The notes under the pieces are model-generated. The model made no database searches and was not told where the DNA came from. It was given only the letters and a program-made list of their open reading frames with translations. From contig NC_084664.1 in assembly GCF_028389875.1 (NCBI RefSeq), positions 117,373,966-117,437,965 on the forward strand: a stretch of 64,000 bases of DNA, in the 5' to 3' direction. Both the position numbers and the translations under genes were made by a program. The stretch is from Rhea pennata. Lineage: Eukaryota; Chordata; Aves; Rheiformes; Rheidae. How positions within the stretch are numbered: the stretch's first letter is position 1; every line of letters starts with the position of its first letter. This document shows positions 39,175 to 52,000 of this stretch, one piece after another.

Positions 39175-39605
39175 GCTTAAGAGAAAGTAACTGGAGGGAA
39201 AAAAAAATACAGAGAAATAGTGAGATTGAAAATAAGGTATAAATCAGTGGAATGATAAGAGTAAAGAGAAAGTGAAAGAGGATGAAGAGCAGTAGGAGAG
39301 AGAAAATAAATAAGAGATAAAGAAGAGAAAGAACCAGAAGGAGAGGAAAAGGAAACCTGAGTGAGCAAAAGAAGAGAGAAAAGAGATTAAGAGAAAAATC
39401 AATTGCACGTGAGAAGGGAGAAGAAACGGAGATACTACAGTGATATAAAAACTGTAGAAATTATTGTATAGGCTGTATAAGAAAATAAGAGAAGTAAAGT
39501 GAGATATGCTCAAGGGAAGGACATGAGAGATCTGAAGGAAAAGGAAAAAGAAGCAATTAGGAGAAGAGAAATTGCACCGGGTTGCAAAGACCATGAGGAA
39601 GGAAT
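39175..39605. repeat. Purine-rich (GA/AAG) tract of about 430 bp
   Basis: The plus strand is overwhelmingly A and G, with repeated AGAGAAAG, GAAGAG and AGGAAAAGG words and few pyrimidines; the bias fades near 39605. On the minus strand the same bias produces Ser/Phe/Leu-rich frames (123 codons at 39244-39615 and 63 codons at 39177-39368), which are compositional artefacts. The strand bias extends well beyond a single microsatellite. Confidence 0.8.
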
Positions 39606-40524
39606 ACGGTATCACAGCAGTCAGTCAAGTTTGAGGCATCCTATTACCAGTTAATGATTTCCAAGTAAAGGTCTGTGAATAACTGTGTTTCAACTCTGAA
39701 AGTGAAAAACTAAGGGGAAAAATCAATTTGGATCAAATTGAATTCAATTAAAAAAAGAAAATTCTTGGCAGTGAGAAAAACCAGAATTTGCATACAGTGC
39801 AAGATGATGTATTTTTTCCCCAAATGTCCGACATATTTTTGAGTAAGCATTTCCTGCAGTTACATAAGCATTTTCTTGGAGCAAGGCATCTGAGGATTTA
39901 CACTATCCCAGACACACTCTGAAAGGCCGAGCCTACAACACTATGTAGGCAAGTAGCGACTGACAGCATTCCCACGAGAGTATTTGGGAAGAGTAAAACC
40001 AGGAAAGAACTGATCAGACCTTGAGCTCCTACCTCTTAGCTGTCTACCCCACCATCCACTGGAAGTTACTCAGAAAGGATTTGTACCTATGCTCAGAGTG
40101 TTTCCAAGCTCCCAAAATTGAGCCCCTACTTGCCGCTGCAGCTCTGCTCTGTGTGAGGATAAAACCTGGATATGATTCTGTGAGCTCATCATACAGACAG
40201 AAAGATGCAGTGACTGAAAACCAGCTTCAATTCAATAGACTCAGAGGCTCCACAAAGGTGCCAGAAGTCATAGGATCGTGTGTAGATATAGCCTTGTTGC
40301 TTTTGATGGAGATGTCCTACCTGCTGAAAATATCTTGGCAAAGATGTACGTGAAGATAGGAACAGTTTTCAGCCAATAAGTAAAGCGTTGTAGTGAAAGA
40401 TGAGGTTTTAATTCTTTTAGATACTATTTTTTTTCCATCTAGATTTCCTACATCCGTAATTAATATTTAAGTCTGTTCAACATTATAACACAAATCACTT
40501 CTGTGAGTCTAACATCTCCCTTCT

Positions 40525-40526
<2 letters not shown>
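39606..40526. other. Non-coding DNA
   Basis: A 110-codon plus-strand frame at 40021-40353 has mixed composition but no recognisable domain. I do not call it a gene. Confidence 0.45.

Positions 40527-40556
<30 letters not shown>
40527..40556. repeat. T30 homopolymer
   Basis: Pure T run of 30 preceded by CTTCTTC. Confidence 0.9.
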
Positions 40557-40557
<1 letters not shown>

Positions 40558-42570
40558 TTCCTCAAAGCTATTTAGCAAAATCAAGCCATATGTGCAAATA
40601 GTTTCTAGGCATACTTTGTAACATAATGGGATACAACCAGTCCTTTACCAAAATACAGGAATTATAGTGCAAACAATGTGAACAAATACTGGCCTTTACA
40701 ACAGTGGCATCGTACAATGGCATCATCTGAATAGTAAAGATGGAATTAATATGCAGAAATTATAAGAAACAACTGTCATAAATTTATTTTTCTAGAAGCA
40801 ATCTTAGCTCAAAGATGATAGTGAAAGGCAGATATGATATTTTTATCAATTGACTTGTGCCCCCAAGAATATAATGTCAGCTGTCAAAATGTCAAGCTAT
40901 TTGACTTTGTGACAAAAAAAGAGCAAGAAAACAGGAATAAACCAAAAAAGAACATTCATTTACATACATATGTCCTGTCCTATAATCAAATAGGATAAAT
41001 TGTAAGCATACTGCACCTTGGATGTTGCTGGGTTTTTTGGTGTGTAAAACAAAACAAAACAAAAAAAAGAGAAGTATATTTTAAATTATAGTTTCATTTG
41101 TACAATTTGTGCCATCCATGTGCAATCCTGCAATGGAATACTGCTTCATAATTCACCATTACCTATTCCGCGATCCACACCTTGGGACTCATATTCCTGT
41201 TCTACCATTGTGATAAATTCAGGGTCCTAATTGTACATTCTCCTTTAATCCACAAGTGTGTCTGGACCAACTGATGTAAGGATTACTTTGTGGTGCCCTT
41301 CGTGTTGCCCCGTAACACCCTAAGTCTATGTTCCTATACAGCTAGGCGAATAGACTTTTCTCCTTGAATTACGTAGAGCAAGTACAACTGTTTGTGATTT
41401 ACTTTATAAACAAATAAGATATTGCATTTTATTTTATGATTCAGCTTTTTATGCTGGATAAAAGCATTGGAATCACAGGTAATCTTTTGGAAAATGGTGA
41501 AGCCATGGTTGACTGCATTAGGATTCTTGCACACAGCATAATGTAAATGACCAGTTTGATTTACGGCATTAACAAAATGGAGGTTCTGCAAAATGGCCTT
41601 GGGCAGCACTACTGAGTTTGGGAAGAAGCTGTTGAAAACCATGGTCTCTATCTTGATAGCGTGTAATACTAGAGAGAAGGAAGTTTGAAACTGAAACTGT
41701 TAAAAATAATGAATATCTAGAGACATTTGCTCAGTGAAGTATAATGCAGATGTAAAAGAAAATAGGATGCAACAAGTAAAAAGAGAAAAGGCCAGTTGCT
41801 GTCTTGGGGAAAATGCACTGAATGTAAAAGATGAAAAGGTAATGTACTGTGGAGATTTAGGGCTACAGCCCAATTTCAGTTACATTGATGAAAATACTGA
41901 CTAACATCATTGCTGATTCTATGTATAACTGATATTATACTTTATCAGCTGGAGATGATAAAGAAAGGGGTTAGCTGCAGAAGCAGATATTCCACTCAGA
42001 ACAAATTAGAAGCAATTCCGTGCCAATAACCTGTGCTCATTTCTAGAACAGGACTCCAAATTCAATAACTATTTTTCTTCACACAAGAAGAGGAATGGAA
42101 AGTACACAGGTTATATTACAGGGAAGCCAGTGGATATGTTACCAGCAAATGGAGCAGAGCTGGCAGGAAAATATAATGCTTATGACTTGGGCAATAGCGA
42201 GGAAATAAGGTATAGAGAATTGGTAATGTAAATCAGTCTGAAAGCATGCGCAATAGATACTGATATTAATTATACTAAGGTGTTAAATGATCTAAAATCA
42301 AAAAGTTAATTAAAATTGCAAAATGTAAATGCTTGTAGATTTACACATGTAAGCTGACATTGCAAGAAAGATAGCAACTATCTTAAGAGAAAGTGAAAGT
42401 AAACAAACCCCCTCCAAAAAGTAGATTTTACTGGGAAATAGGCAATGTCTTTGGGAGTGTCCAATGGCCTGGAAAGCAGAAAAAAGTCAAAAATCAATGA
42501 ATTTTCTAGAGAGGAAGATGAAAAATTATTGTAACTAGTATGATGCCAGATTAATGAAGGTAGATAGATA

Positions 42571-42630
42571 AATAAAAAGAGTGCAACTAACACAGAGGAA
42601 AATAAAAAGGAATGCAACTAACACAGAGGG
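42571..42630. repeat. Tandem duplication, period about 30 bp
   Basis: AATAAAAAG followed by TGCAACTAACACAGAGG occurs twice in succession, the second copy with one extra base. Confidence 0.88.
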
Positions 42631-45451
42631 AAAAAAATTAGGAATAAGTGGACAGCTAAGAAGTTAATGTGCCAGTCACATTGAAAGAATGTGCAATCAA
42701 CAATTTGGCTGAAAATGAACACTTCCTCCTATGAAGATATCACAATATTGATCACCAAAACAAACTGTAAGAGAAAATGAGGTAGGATGAAACTGAGTAC
42801 TGTCGTGAAAGAGTAGAGTGGCATGAACCATAGACATAATTTCAAGTCTTACTCTCTGACGAGAGTCCTGCTCTAGTTTGACACCCTGCATGTGAAACTG
42901 AGCCAAACAGAAATGCCTGGAAAGCAAAAAAGTAAAGGAAAATTGGGGATCAATTGTTAGAAAAAAATGGATGACTTGATTTACCAATGTACGGAGCAGC
43001 TTTAAGTGTATTCAAGTAGAGTTGAATAGGCATATAGACAAATCCTTGATAACTATAAATGCTGAATGTCTTCCTTCCAACAGAATGCTTACATATAACC
43101 ATCTTTACAATAAGTAAGGAGTTAACTGAGGCATAAATAATCACTTAAAAGAAATGTGCCATGGACTCTGATGCATATTAAGTGTGTCCTGAGTTACTTT
43201 ATGTAAAAGAATGTATTTGACAACAATGAGAAAGGGAATCCTCTTACATTTAAGTTTACCAAGGCAGTTCTGTGATTCGTATCTGTGTATCGTCTTCAGT
43301 CTCATTAGAAAATAGAATATGATGTCTGTAGATATAGTCAAAAAGTGGAATATTCTACTTGTTAAAATATAGCATGGTGTTCAGTGATTTCACTAGTTTA
43401 TATTTTTTATATATTGAAAAAAAATGAAAAAAATCTATAACTTGAATATGAACAATTTTTCACATACTTTCCATATAGGCTTCAAGATGGGTTCTGATTT
43501 TGGAAATATAATATAATTCAGCATTTCCACATTGACAATATTTTATCTTTTATTCTGCACAGTCTCAAGTCCTCTAGCACTAGGTTTTCCTCAAACTACC
43601 TCAATACTTTAATCAGTTCTTCCGATATGTAGAATTGCTGAGATGGGCAAAAAATCTCCAGTCTTTCCAGCCTTGTATCTTCCCAAAGATTCAGCTCTGT
43701 GTCTTTCTAAAGATAATTTGAGTAGCGGTATGCATGGAAGTTTGAGAATAAAGTTCTCTGTAGCTCTGCTTGCAAAACTACAGATTTATGTTTATGTGAC
43801 AAACCTATGCAACAAACTATAGCTGTCAATTTTCTTAGCCTCATAACAGAGATGGGGCTGCCTGGGCACCTGCAAGCATTGCAAATGCCCTGCAAAATCA
43901 AGTACCCCTGGCAATTTGCAAGAGAGTTTATGAAACAGGTAGGAAAATGTTGGCAAGCACTACTGTCTGTGCAATTTTGTGCACATAAAAAGTAGCCTCT
44001 GAAAAGCAAGCATCACCACAGGAGAATATATAACAGGGTAAGATCATTATATTACTGTATGATTTGGAGAAAACTGTGAAACTGTATTACACACACTGTC
44101 TTATTCTGTAATCCATGCACAGACAAAAAACTGAATGTACATGGAGTATTCACATGAGCAATTTCTGAAAACTTTCTGCAATTTCAACCATTTAAGAGGG
44201 GGAAGGAAGTATAAAGTGGAGCATTAAATGTCAGGTTTATTTGGTATTCCAATTTTTTGAAGTTATTTTAGTTTTCAGTGTACTTAATTCTCAGGAGAAG
44301 AGGCAATCTGACAGCTTTGAAGGCTTAAGAATATATTCTAGCTCAGAAACAGTATACCATCTGCAATTAAAATGGAACAAATTATTCACAGATAGTTTGG
44401 AAATTTCTGAATTAGGAAAGTTCATTCAGTAGTCTTTATCATCTAAGTTTGGTACAGAGGTTATAGACATCTGAGATAACATAGTCAACAAGGGAGAAGG
44501 CCACTAATTTCCATTGATTGAGGATCTTCCACAGCCATAAATTAATTATATCCAGAATTGTCCAGGCATGTAATCATATTAAGTAGTTTTGGATATCGCA
44601 TTAATCAGAACAGTTAACCTGTATCAGTTCAATTTCTTTCTCCAGCACTCCAGTGCTCAGAATATAATATGTATGAGAGAGTACAGGTGTTCTGGCAAAT
44701 TCTTGAGGGGGAAAAAAGTGTTTTATGAAAGTTTATTTGTGACTGAGTCTCCTTCAAAAGGCTGGTTAAAGATGGTTTTCTTGACCTTCAATGTATATAG
44801 CACAATCTCTTTTCCATAATATTTTGCCAGGTTTATGAGAGAGAGCTAAGAGATATGATTATTTTTCATTCTAGTGGATAAGAAACTCTTTTTGCAGTAA
44901 GTTATGGTTGCAGATTGACTTCTATATGTCATTTACTTATTTTTTAAAAACCAGCATTGCACAAAGACCTCAGAAAGTGAGTTTGTATTTTTTTAATGTT
45001 AAAATCTTTAAACTTGTTTAAAGCAGACTTCTATTCTAGAATGTAGCAGCCACACCAAAAATCTGCTTTACAGTTTACCACTCAGAAAATCAGCTGCAAT
45101 ATTGAAAAACTGTAGACTTTGCCAATATTCAGGTCTATTTTTTTCCATGAGAAATTTATATTTGAATATCATTTTTATAATGCCTGCTCCATCTATAGCT
45201 ACCTCCACAGCCCTAAAGGCCACTGCTAGCCATTCCTATCACAGGAAGAAGGAGATGGAGAATGATGGGCTCATTTTGTGTGTTCCAGCAGGTGTCTTCT
45301 TGCACTAAGGGAGACATTAAGCAAAACACAAAAGCAGCTAGATTCAAACCCTGCAACACAGCACCTGAAATTGAAGGTATTTCTGAACATAAAAACTTGC
45401 AGAATCTGGCCCAGTACGTCCTCCGTGTGTCACTGATTCCAAATAATTGCC

Positions 45452-45481
45452 TGTGTGTGTGTGTGTGCGTGCGCGTGTGTT
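45452..45481. repeat. (TG)n microsatellite with CG steps
   Basis: (TG)7 followed by CGTGCGCGTGTGT. Alternating purine-pyrimidine tract. Confidence 0.9.
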
Positions 45482-47001
45482 TCTTAACAGTCAGTCAGGC
45501 TTTGCTTCCATTTCTTTCTGGTTTGGTTTGTTTATTGCAAAGGTGGATAGGAAATGGAGCCTTGTGGTATTTGAGCTGAATGTAGTTGATAAAGTTCCAG
45601 ACTGTTGACAAGAAATTCTGCAGACCAACACTGCTGTCCTGATTTCTTGTTTTGATTTTTCTATTATCTCTGGGATAGCCTGTTTGCTTTTTAGTAAAAC
45701 TCTAACATATTGATGTCCTTTTTCATACTCTTTAAGAACAATGTCTCTCCAGCTGAATTGACATGATTGTGACACTTCTAAACTAGAGACAATTATAATC
45801 AAAAGGTAAGATGGAGTATGATATTTTTATGACTTGCTACTTGCTTTCATATGCACAATTGATTTAAGTTGAACAGATCAACTCAGCATTTTTTTCTCAG
45901 TTTTAAACTTATTTTCTCATAAAGCTTCATAAAAACACCCTTAGGGCAAGAATTTGAAGCTTAAGCTCTGAAGTTTCAACCAACTGCAGGCAAAAATGGT
46001 GCAAGTTAGCAGTTCAGATGCATACGGCAGTCAAGTTGTTAGAAAGCTAAATTACATCAGTAGCACCCATAGTATGCCCACCAAGCCAAGAAAGAAGAAA
46101 TTGTCATTTGAAGTTCTAATAAAAATTCTCTCTTGTATATTAAATTGTAGAATTGTTCACACACAACCAAAGAAGTGTCTACCTCTATATTCCTCTGCAC
46201 TTTAGCTTACATTATCAATTTTCCTGAGATAAATACTGTCCATGTTCCTACACAAACACAACTTATTTACAACTTCGAGGAGTGGCATTTTTGCTATTTT
46301 CAGATCAAAACGACAGCCATTATTTCTGAGTGATTTCAGAGACCTAAATGTATCAGAATTAAGAGGAAACATCCTTCTGATACAGAATTTTGGGGGAAGG
46401 GATGTGAGGGGGGAACGTTCACCTTTTACAGCTTGAATATTTACTCCTTCTGCTCTGTTCTTTCAGCTAAGGTCAAATACCTTAAAGAAAGGAGTTCAAA
46501 AAGCTGAAACGGAGGAAGTAACAAACTGTGCATAATTAGAATGCTCTGTTTTGAACAGTTCCTATATATTTGACACAAGTGAGTATTTATGTTATAAAAC
46601 TATATTTTGTGTTGTGCAGCTCTACTGCTTGTCATGCAGGTTCTCAGGATTGCACTTTATAGCATATATTTGCATTGAGAATTCATTATGCACACATCAC
46701 AAGCACTACACAATGGCTGAGTTTAAACAGGTCTGTTTCTGTACTTTTGGATCAGATACAGCTGGCAGACTAAAGCACAGTGAAAGCAGCAAACCTCAGT
46801 GATAGCTGAGCAGCATATTCTGAAACCTTCAGACACTTCCAATTACAGGGTTTCCAAACAGTTCTTTAACTGATATAGCTGTTTTAGGGAGCTCATGTTT
46901 TTGTAAGTTTTAATGAACAGAGCTTTGCAAAAAAATGTCAGTCAGAAAGTAATAACAGAGAAAATTTCCTTTTCTCCTGGTAGTGGCAGGCCTTTTTTAA
47001 A

Positions 47002-47055
<54 letters not shown>
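47002..47055. repeat. (AC)13 followed by A28
   Basis: A pure AC dinucleotide run (47002-47027) continuous with an A run of 28 (47028-47055). The compound structure may have grown at an old retroposon tail, but no body is recognisable upstream. Confidence 0.92.
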
Positions 47056-47060
<5 letters not shown>

Positions 47061-47473
47061 AATCTTTATTCATTCAACATTTAAAAATTTGCCAGTCATC
47101 AAAAAGACTGTAGTCACAAAAAATGAAAAAAGAAGGTGGAAAATATATTTTGCTATATGAAAGAGCCTGATACTTCAAGTGCTGAGCAGTCCAAAGCCCT
47201 TTTAGAGCTCTGAAGTGACAATAAAATTCATTTGACATTTTGGAGAGGGAAAAAAAATAAAATAGTGATTTCTTACTCTAACTGATTTCACCATTTTTCT
47301 CTGCCTAGTTTTTCCACTGAAAAATCGTAATATGCACATTGCTATTGAATAAGTTGAAATCGAAGGTCAGTACTTAAATTTGCTTTGAATTAATTCATCC
47401 TGTTGTGTCCAATGATTTAATTTTCCATATTTACCTCCTTCCTTCTCTTGTATTCATCAGTGCTGCAAGTCAC

Positions 47474-47503
47474 AAAGCAGACCCACTCAAGTGGGTCTGC
47501 TTT
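47474..47503. repeat. Perfect inverted repeat, 14-bp arms, 2-bp spacer
   Basis: The left arm AAAGCAGACCCACT (47474-47487) is exactly complementary to the right arm (47490-47503), with CA between. GC-rich inner arms in AT-rich DNA make it stand out. Two further T follow the right arm, so it resembles an intrinsic terminator, but in vertebrate DNA that reading has no standing. Confidence 0.92.
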
Positions 47504-48587
47504 TTAAGTGCACTTTAGCGCTGGAGTGTTAAAATGCAACAATTAGCATCAAAGAAAAAGCAAAATTAAATCAAAAAAATCCTCAGAATCACACAAAAAA
47601 AAAATACTACTTGGTTTTCTAGAGGATTATTTGTTAATATAATGCATCCCACTGAAATCTTGATCTTAAATATTTAAGGAGAGATTTGAGCAGTCTGTGT
47701 GACAGGGTTACTCAAGTGTCTGAAAATAAGCATGTGCTTGACTGCTTCTCTAAATCAAGGCCTGTAGAGTGGTCACAAAAGAAAAGAAAATAGATTAGCA
47801 AGTAGTTTTTAGGAAGAACTGTCTTATTACAAATGGACAGTTCAGCTGCACGCAAGGATAAAGCTTTGCAAGTGTAAACATGAAGTGATTTTGAATAACG
47901 AGATGGGTATTTTTTGTTTTTTTCCTATGGACGTCCTATGTTCTGATATGTAAACTTTACTCTGAAAAGAAATAAGACGTTTCTTTTCTATTAATAATAG
48001 TAGTTTTATGAACAGACTTTCTGAGGTTGGTGTGGGAACGTGAACACAAGCTGTGCTAAGCCTAAAAGTTTCTAATCTACAATCCTAATATGTAGGACAG
48101 TTTGGTGAAGCAGGAAAATCCAATAGCATAAGACAACAGCAGCAACAGCTGGAAACCGCTAAAAGGAATATTCATTCAGCTTAGTTTTTCTGAGGAAATG
48201 TTTTAGCTTGTAAATGACACAGTTCATCCATACTTGAAAATAATCATACTCTTCTGTGAAGTCCAAATCGAAGAGATATTTGTTTCTTTTGAGTTTGCAA
48301 AGTCTGCTTTGAGATCTAGATCCTTGGAGGAGAAGCTTTTGTTCACCGTGGCAGCAGACATCAAACACACATGTATGGGATCAGAAATGCCATTTCATGG
48401 TCACTTTGCTGGGAAAAGAAAAAGAAAACGTGTAAGCAGTCACCCAGAGTACACTAGTTTCCCCAGTGTCCATAGTGTTTCCAGAGAATCACACCTAAGT
48501 CAATAAAACACATCTAGTATTCCTGGAAATGGGCAATTAAGGTACCTTTCTCTTGTGGAATTTAGCGCAGTGAGCAAATGGACAGCA
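47504..48587. other. AT-rich non-coding DNA
   Basis: Nothing recognised; frames up to 90 codons (48234-48506) without motifs. Confidence 0.5.
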
Positions 48588-48612
48588 TAAAGGAAGGCAT
48601 AAAGGAAGGCAT
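48588..48612. repeat. Short tandem duplication, 13-bp unit
   Basis: CATAAAGGAAGG occurs twice in tandem, followed by CATAA of a third start. Confidence 0.8.
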
Positions 48613-48960
48613 AATCTGGCAGCTGCCCTTGTGTTTCTCTTCTTCTCTGAGAATAGGTATGGGAATGCTTTTAATGCCGAACAATGACCATGATATATTG
48701 ATGATATACTAATGCAAAATATGTATTTGCTGAAATTATCACCTTTAAAAATCCTTAGAAAACATTATTTTTGTAGTGTTTTACAGAGCCATGATGAAAT
48801 ATGAAAAGTAAAGCATTTCTGGCTTCTTAAATGGATGGAATGATATCATTTAATTGTGAATATGACAGTTAAAAGCATCCATACCTAGGATTTCGTACTA
48901 TAGATTACATTTCTGTACCTGGCTTTGGCAAACATCATATAAATAATACATTTTTACTTT

Positions 48961-49082
48961 ATTTGCATATTGGCTTGCTCTGAAACTAGTGACTGTGATT
49001 TGCAAATAAGTCTTGTGTGTGTTTGTGGAGAGAAGTTATGCATAATGTGTTGTGTGCAGCATTTTAATTGTAATGGCCATTA
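48961..49082. promoter_or_regulatory. Candidate enhancer: POU/homeodomain motif cluster
   Basis: Within about 120 bp there are ATTTGCAT at 48961-48968 (the octamer in reverse orientation), ATTTGCAAAT at 48998-49007 (perfect palindrome), TTATGCATAA at 49036-49045 (perfect palindrome) and TAATGGCCATTA at 49071-49082 (perfect palindrome with two TAAT cores), preceded by TTTTAATTG. Octamer sequences bind POU proteins and TAAT cores bind homeodomains. Clustering is typical of conserved developmental enhancers, but such AT-rich motifs also arise by chance. Conservation was not tested. Confidence 0.3.
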
Positions 49083-52000
49083 GCATTCAAGATTGTGAAA
49101 TAACCCCTGAATCTTTCCTTACATAGCAACGGATTTGTATCTCAAAACATGTGCAAAAGCTATTTTCAAGGCTTATATAAAGTGGAGGTGCTGGAGGGAT
49201 TTTACTAATAGCTGGGAAAGAGTCAGTTTATTCCAGTGATTTCAGCTGTAAAATAATGATGATGAAGGGAATTAGAAACATCCTTGAATTTCATTATAAA
49301 ATCTTATATATATGGTGTCTCTGCTGCTTGTTACTTTATTTATTCAAATGCAGTTAAAAAGTGCAGACGAAAGGAAGCTGTGCAACCATACATATAAAAA
49401 TATGAATAAAGCTGTTTCTGAATATTTTAGGCTTCGCTCAGCACTGAGGGAAAAGTAATAGACAATAATCCATTTTCTTCACATGGGCAGCATAGAGTCT
49501 ATCTGTTTTTCTGTGATACTATTTATAGGTGAACACTGAAAATACGGCATTGAAAGAGCTATTGTAAGAGAGAGATGTGTAAGAACTAAATATACATGCC
49601 ACTTATGGTAAAACCTCTTTTATAGTCAGGCTTTATATTGATATTTTTGTATCAGTGCTGTTTCTGATACTAGTCTGGAAATGGACTAGTACCAAATTTC
49701 TAATTTATGCAGGTCTATGCCCATGACAACAACAAGAAAACATCCCTCTAGATCATCTGGATCTCTTCAATTTGAGACTGACATTTCATATAAACAATTT
49801 TTTAATGAAAATGGAGAACAGGGTTGTTTTTTCTAAATTCTGAGAAGTTCCAGTAAGATGATAGATGGGCAGACACAAAGAGTTTGAAACTTGTAAATCT
49901 GAAAGGTTCTTATCGTTATGTATTGCTGGGTTGGGGTTTTTCTGTATAAAATACAGACTGGCATTCTCCTATATACTGATTATAAAAATGGTTATGTTTT
50001 AGGAAAATGAAAATTTGTGGTGTTTTTTTAACAGCTGTTGAGCCAAATGCTCTTCTGGCTTAGTTTTACTAACTTAATTATTAAATATCTTTCTCTATGG
50101 TAGTGATGGTAGTGTTACTTGTATCCCCCTAGAATTGCCTAGCGATGAGAGCTGGTTATAGCAGACTACCTGTACACATGATAGAAACCATTGTCGAGGC
50201 AGTGAGGACAATCCTGCTCCATCTGAGATCTGTGCTGTGGAGTACGGGAGTCCGTAGGAGAGCATCCCTCTCCTGTGTTCACAGTTTACCAGAGAGTGAA
50301 CAGCAACTGGTCTTGTGTCCAGACTCGGACGAAAGTATTGTATGTTGAGATCCTGGAGAAGGATACAAACTCTAGAGCTCAGAAAGCTTCCCTTGGGTCA
50401 ATGTCAGTACTTACCTCAGAGCTGACAGAAAGCTCATGTTGTTCCCATCAGCAGGAGAATGTGCTAGTCTTGTCCTTTAGAATATTTCTAATGCAGTCCT
50501 TTTAAAAAGGATTTTTTTAAAAAAGAAATTCTTTGAGAAGAAGTCAGAGCAAATGGCAATTATTCTTGAGTGGCACCAGAAATCCTCAGTAGAGCAGTGT
50601 TTCTGCTGTGGCATTGCACACTGGCACAAGGTTATAATGTTTAATTGAATGGACTTTTAAGAGTGTTTTGCTTGTAATGTTTAAGCATTAGAATTGCTTA
50701 ACTGTTAGAACAGTTAAACTAAGACAGTCTTTATAATACTAAATATTGAAAACTTGAAATAGGCTATTATTAAGTGTGTTAACAATCTGTTGAACAATCA
50801 TGTGTCTGTTTCCAAAACATTCTAGAAAGCATGAATTTGACTTACTTTTACCCTCTTCTTTCTTTAGGTAGCTATCATGACGAGTTCTTGGATGTAACAG
50901 TGCTAAAGTGCTCTTGCTGTTAGGCACGTAGAGGTCATTTCTCTGATGATTGTTAGTATGCGAGATATTTGTATCTAGCACTTTTTATATCCTTTTGCAG
51001 CCAATCCGCCTTGGCTAAACGGGTTCACAAAATTCCCAGGCCAAACGGAAAAACTTACTGAGCAGAATTCAGAATCCTTTAATGGATTAAAATATCTGTC
51101 TTACGTGTTTTACAGCCTCAGCAGACTTGTTTCTCTTCCTCTCACGCTCTCACACAAATATATGCATACTCTGAAATAAATCCTTGAACATATCAGATCA
51201 ATTTTTACGTACATGAATACATAATCTGATTAAGCTAGAGAACCAGCTCCTGTTATTTTTGTTTTCATAAAATAATTTAATTTATGAAGAGCCAATTTAA
51301 ATCAAGTAAGTTTTGTTTAGCCAAGATAGGCATGGTAGAATGTCGTCCATCCCATAAAAATGACCGCAAAATTTGACCCTTGTTATGGAAGATACAAGAT
51401 AGCATATTCAATTACTTATGTCGTGTTCTAGAAAGATGCTCTCAATCAAAGGCTGGAGTTTTCTTAGATCTGCAAGGCAGATCTCCACTCCAATATTATT
51501 TTTCCTCATATGCATGGAACTTCAAAGGATACTGTATGTAAAAAGAGAAGAATATCTTAATCAAGATCAGCCATGCACATCTTGAGAGCAAAACTTGCAT
51601 CCAAATGAGGACTTATGGAAAAGTGAAACATTCATTATTATGATCAGAATAGTGAACAAATTTGAGAAAAAAAATGTATGCTGTCAAGTTAAAAAAGAAA
51701 CAAAAAAAGACGTTAGAGAATGCCCGAGAAGGAGCTCTCTCCTGTTGGGGTAGGAAAAGATCAGACAGCCCAACAGACTTCTCTACTACCTTTGGGCTAA
51801 ATTGTGCCTGTAAGCACAGCCCTAAGCAAGTCACAGTGTATATGATGAACCACCCTGAGAGATACATGCTTCCAGGTACAAGTCTCTGAGATGTAATTGC
51901 TTCCTTGCTGTTAGTCTACAACAGGGGCTGTCTATAACAGCAGACAGATTGGAAGACAGTCTGAAGTTGATAAAATCAAAAATCTGTCAGTCCTCTCCTA

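Larger units (their letters stand above)
40557..46990. other. AT-rich non-coding DNA with small duplications
   Basis: No gene recognised. Contains a duplicated unit of about 30 bp at 42571-42630 and a (TG)n tract at 45452-45481. Frames of 96-105 codons (41334-41642, 42697-42987, 43707-44009, 45491-45802 minus; 45262-45579 plus) lack motifs. Confidence 0.5.

Noticed and set aside
39244..39615. 123-codon minus-strand ORF with a hydrophobic, Ser/Phe/Leu-rich product
   Set aside because: The composition comes from the purine-rich tract; T/C-rich antisense codons give Ser, Phe and Leu. No membrane protein family is recognised.
47474..47505. Hairpin followed by T residues, like a bacterial intrinsic terminator
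   Set aside because: The window is vertebrate nuclear DNA (CR1, tRNA without encoded CCA, microsatellites); the terminator model does not apply.
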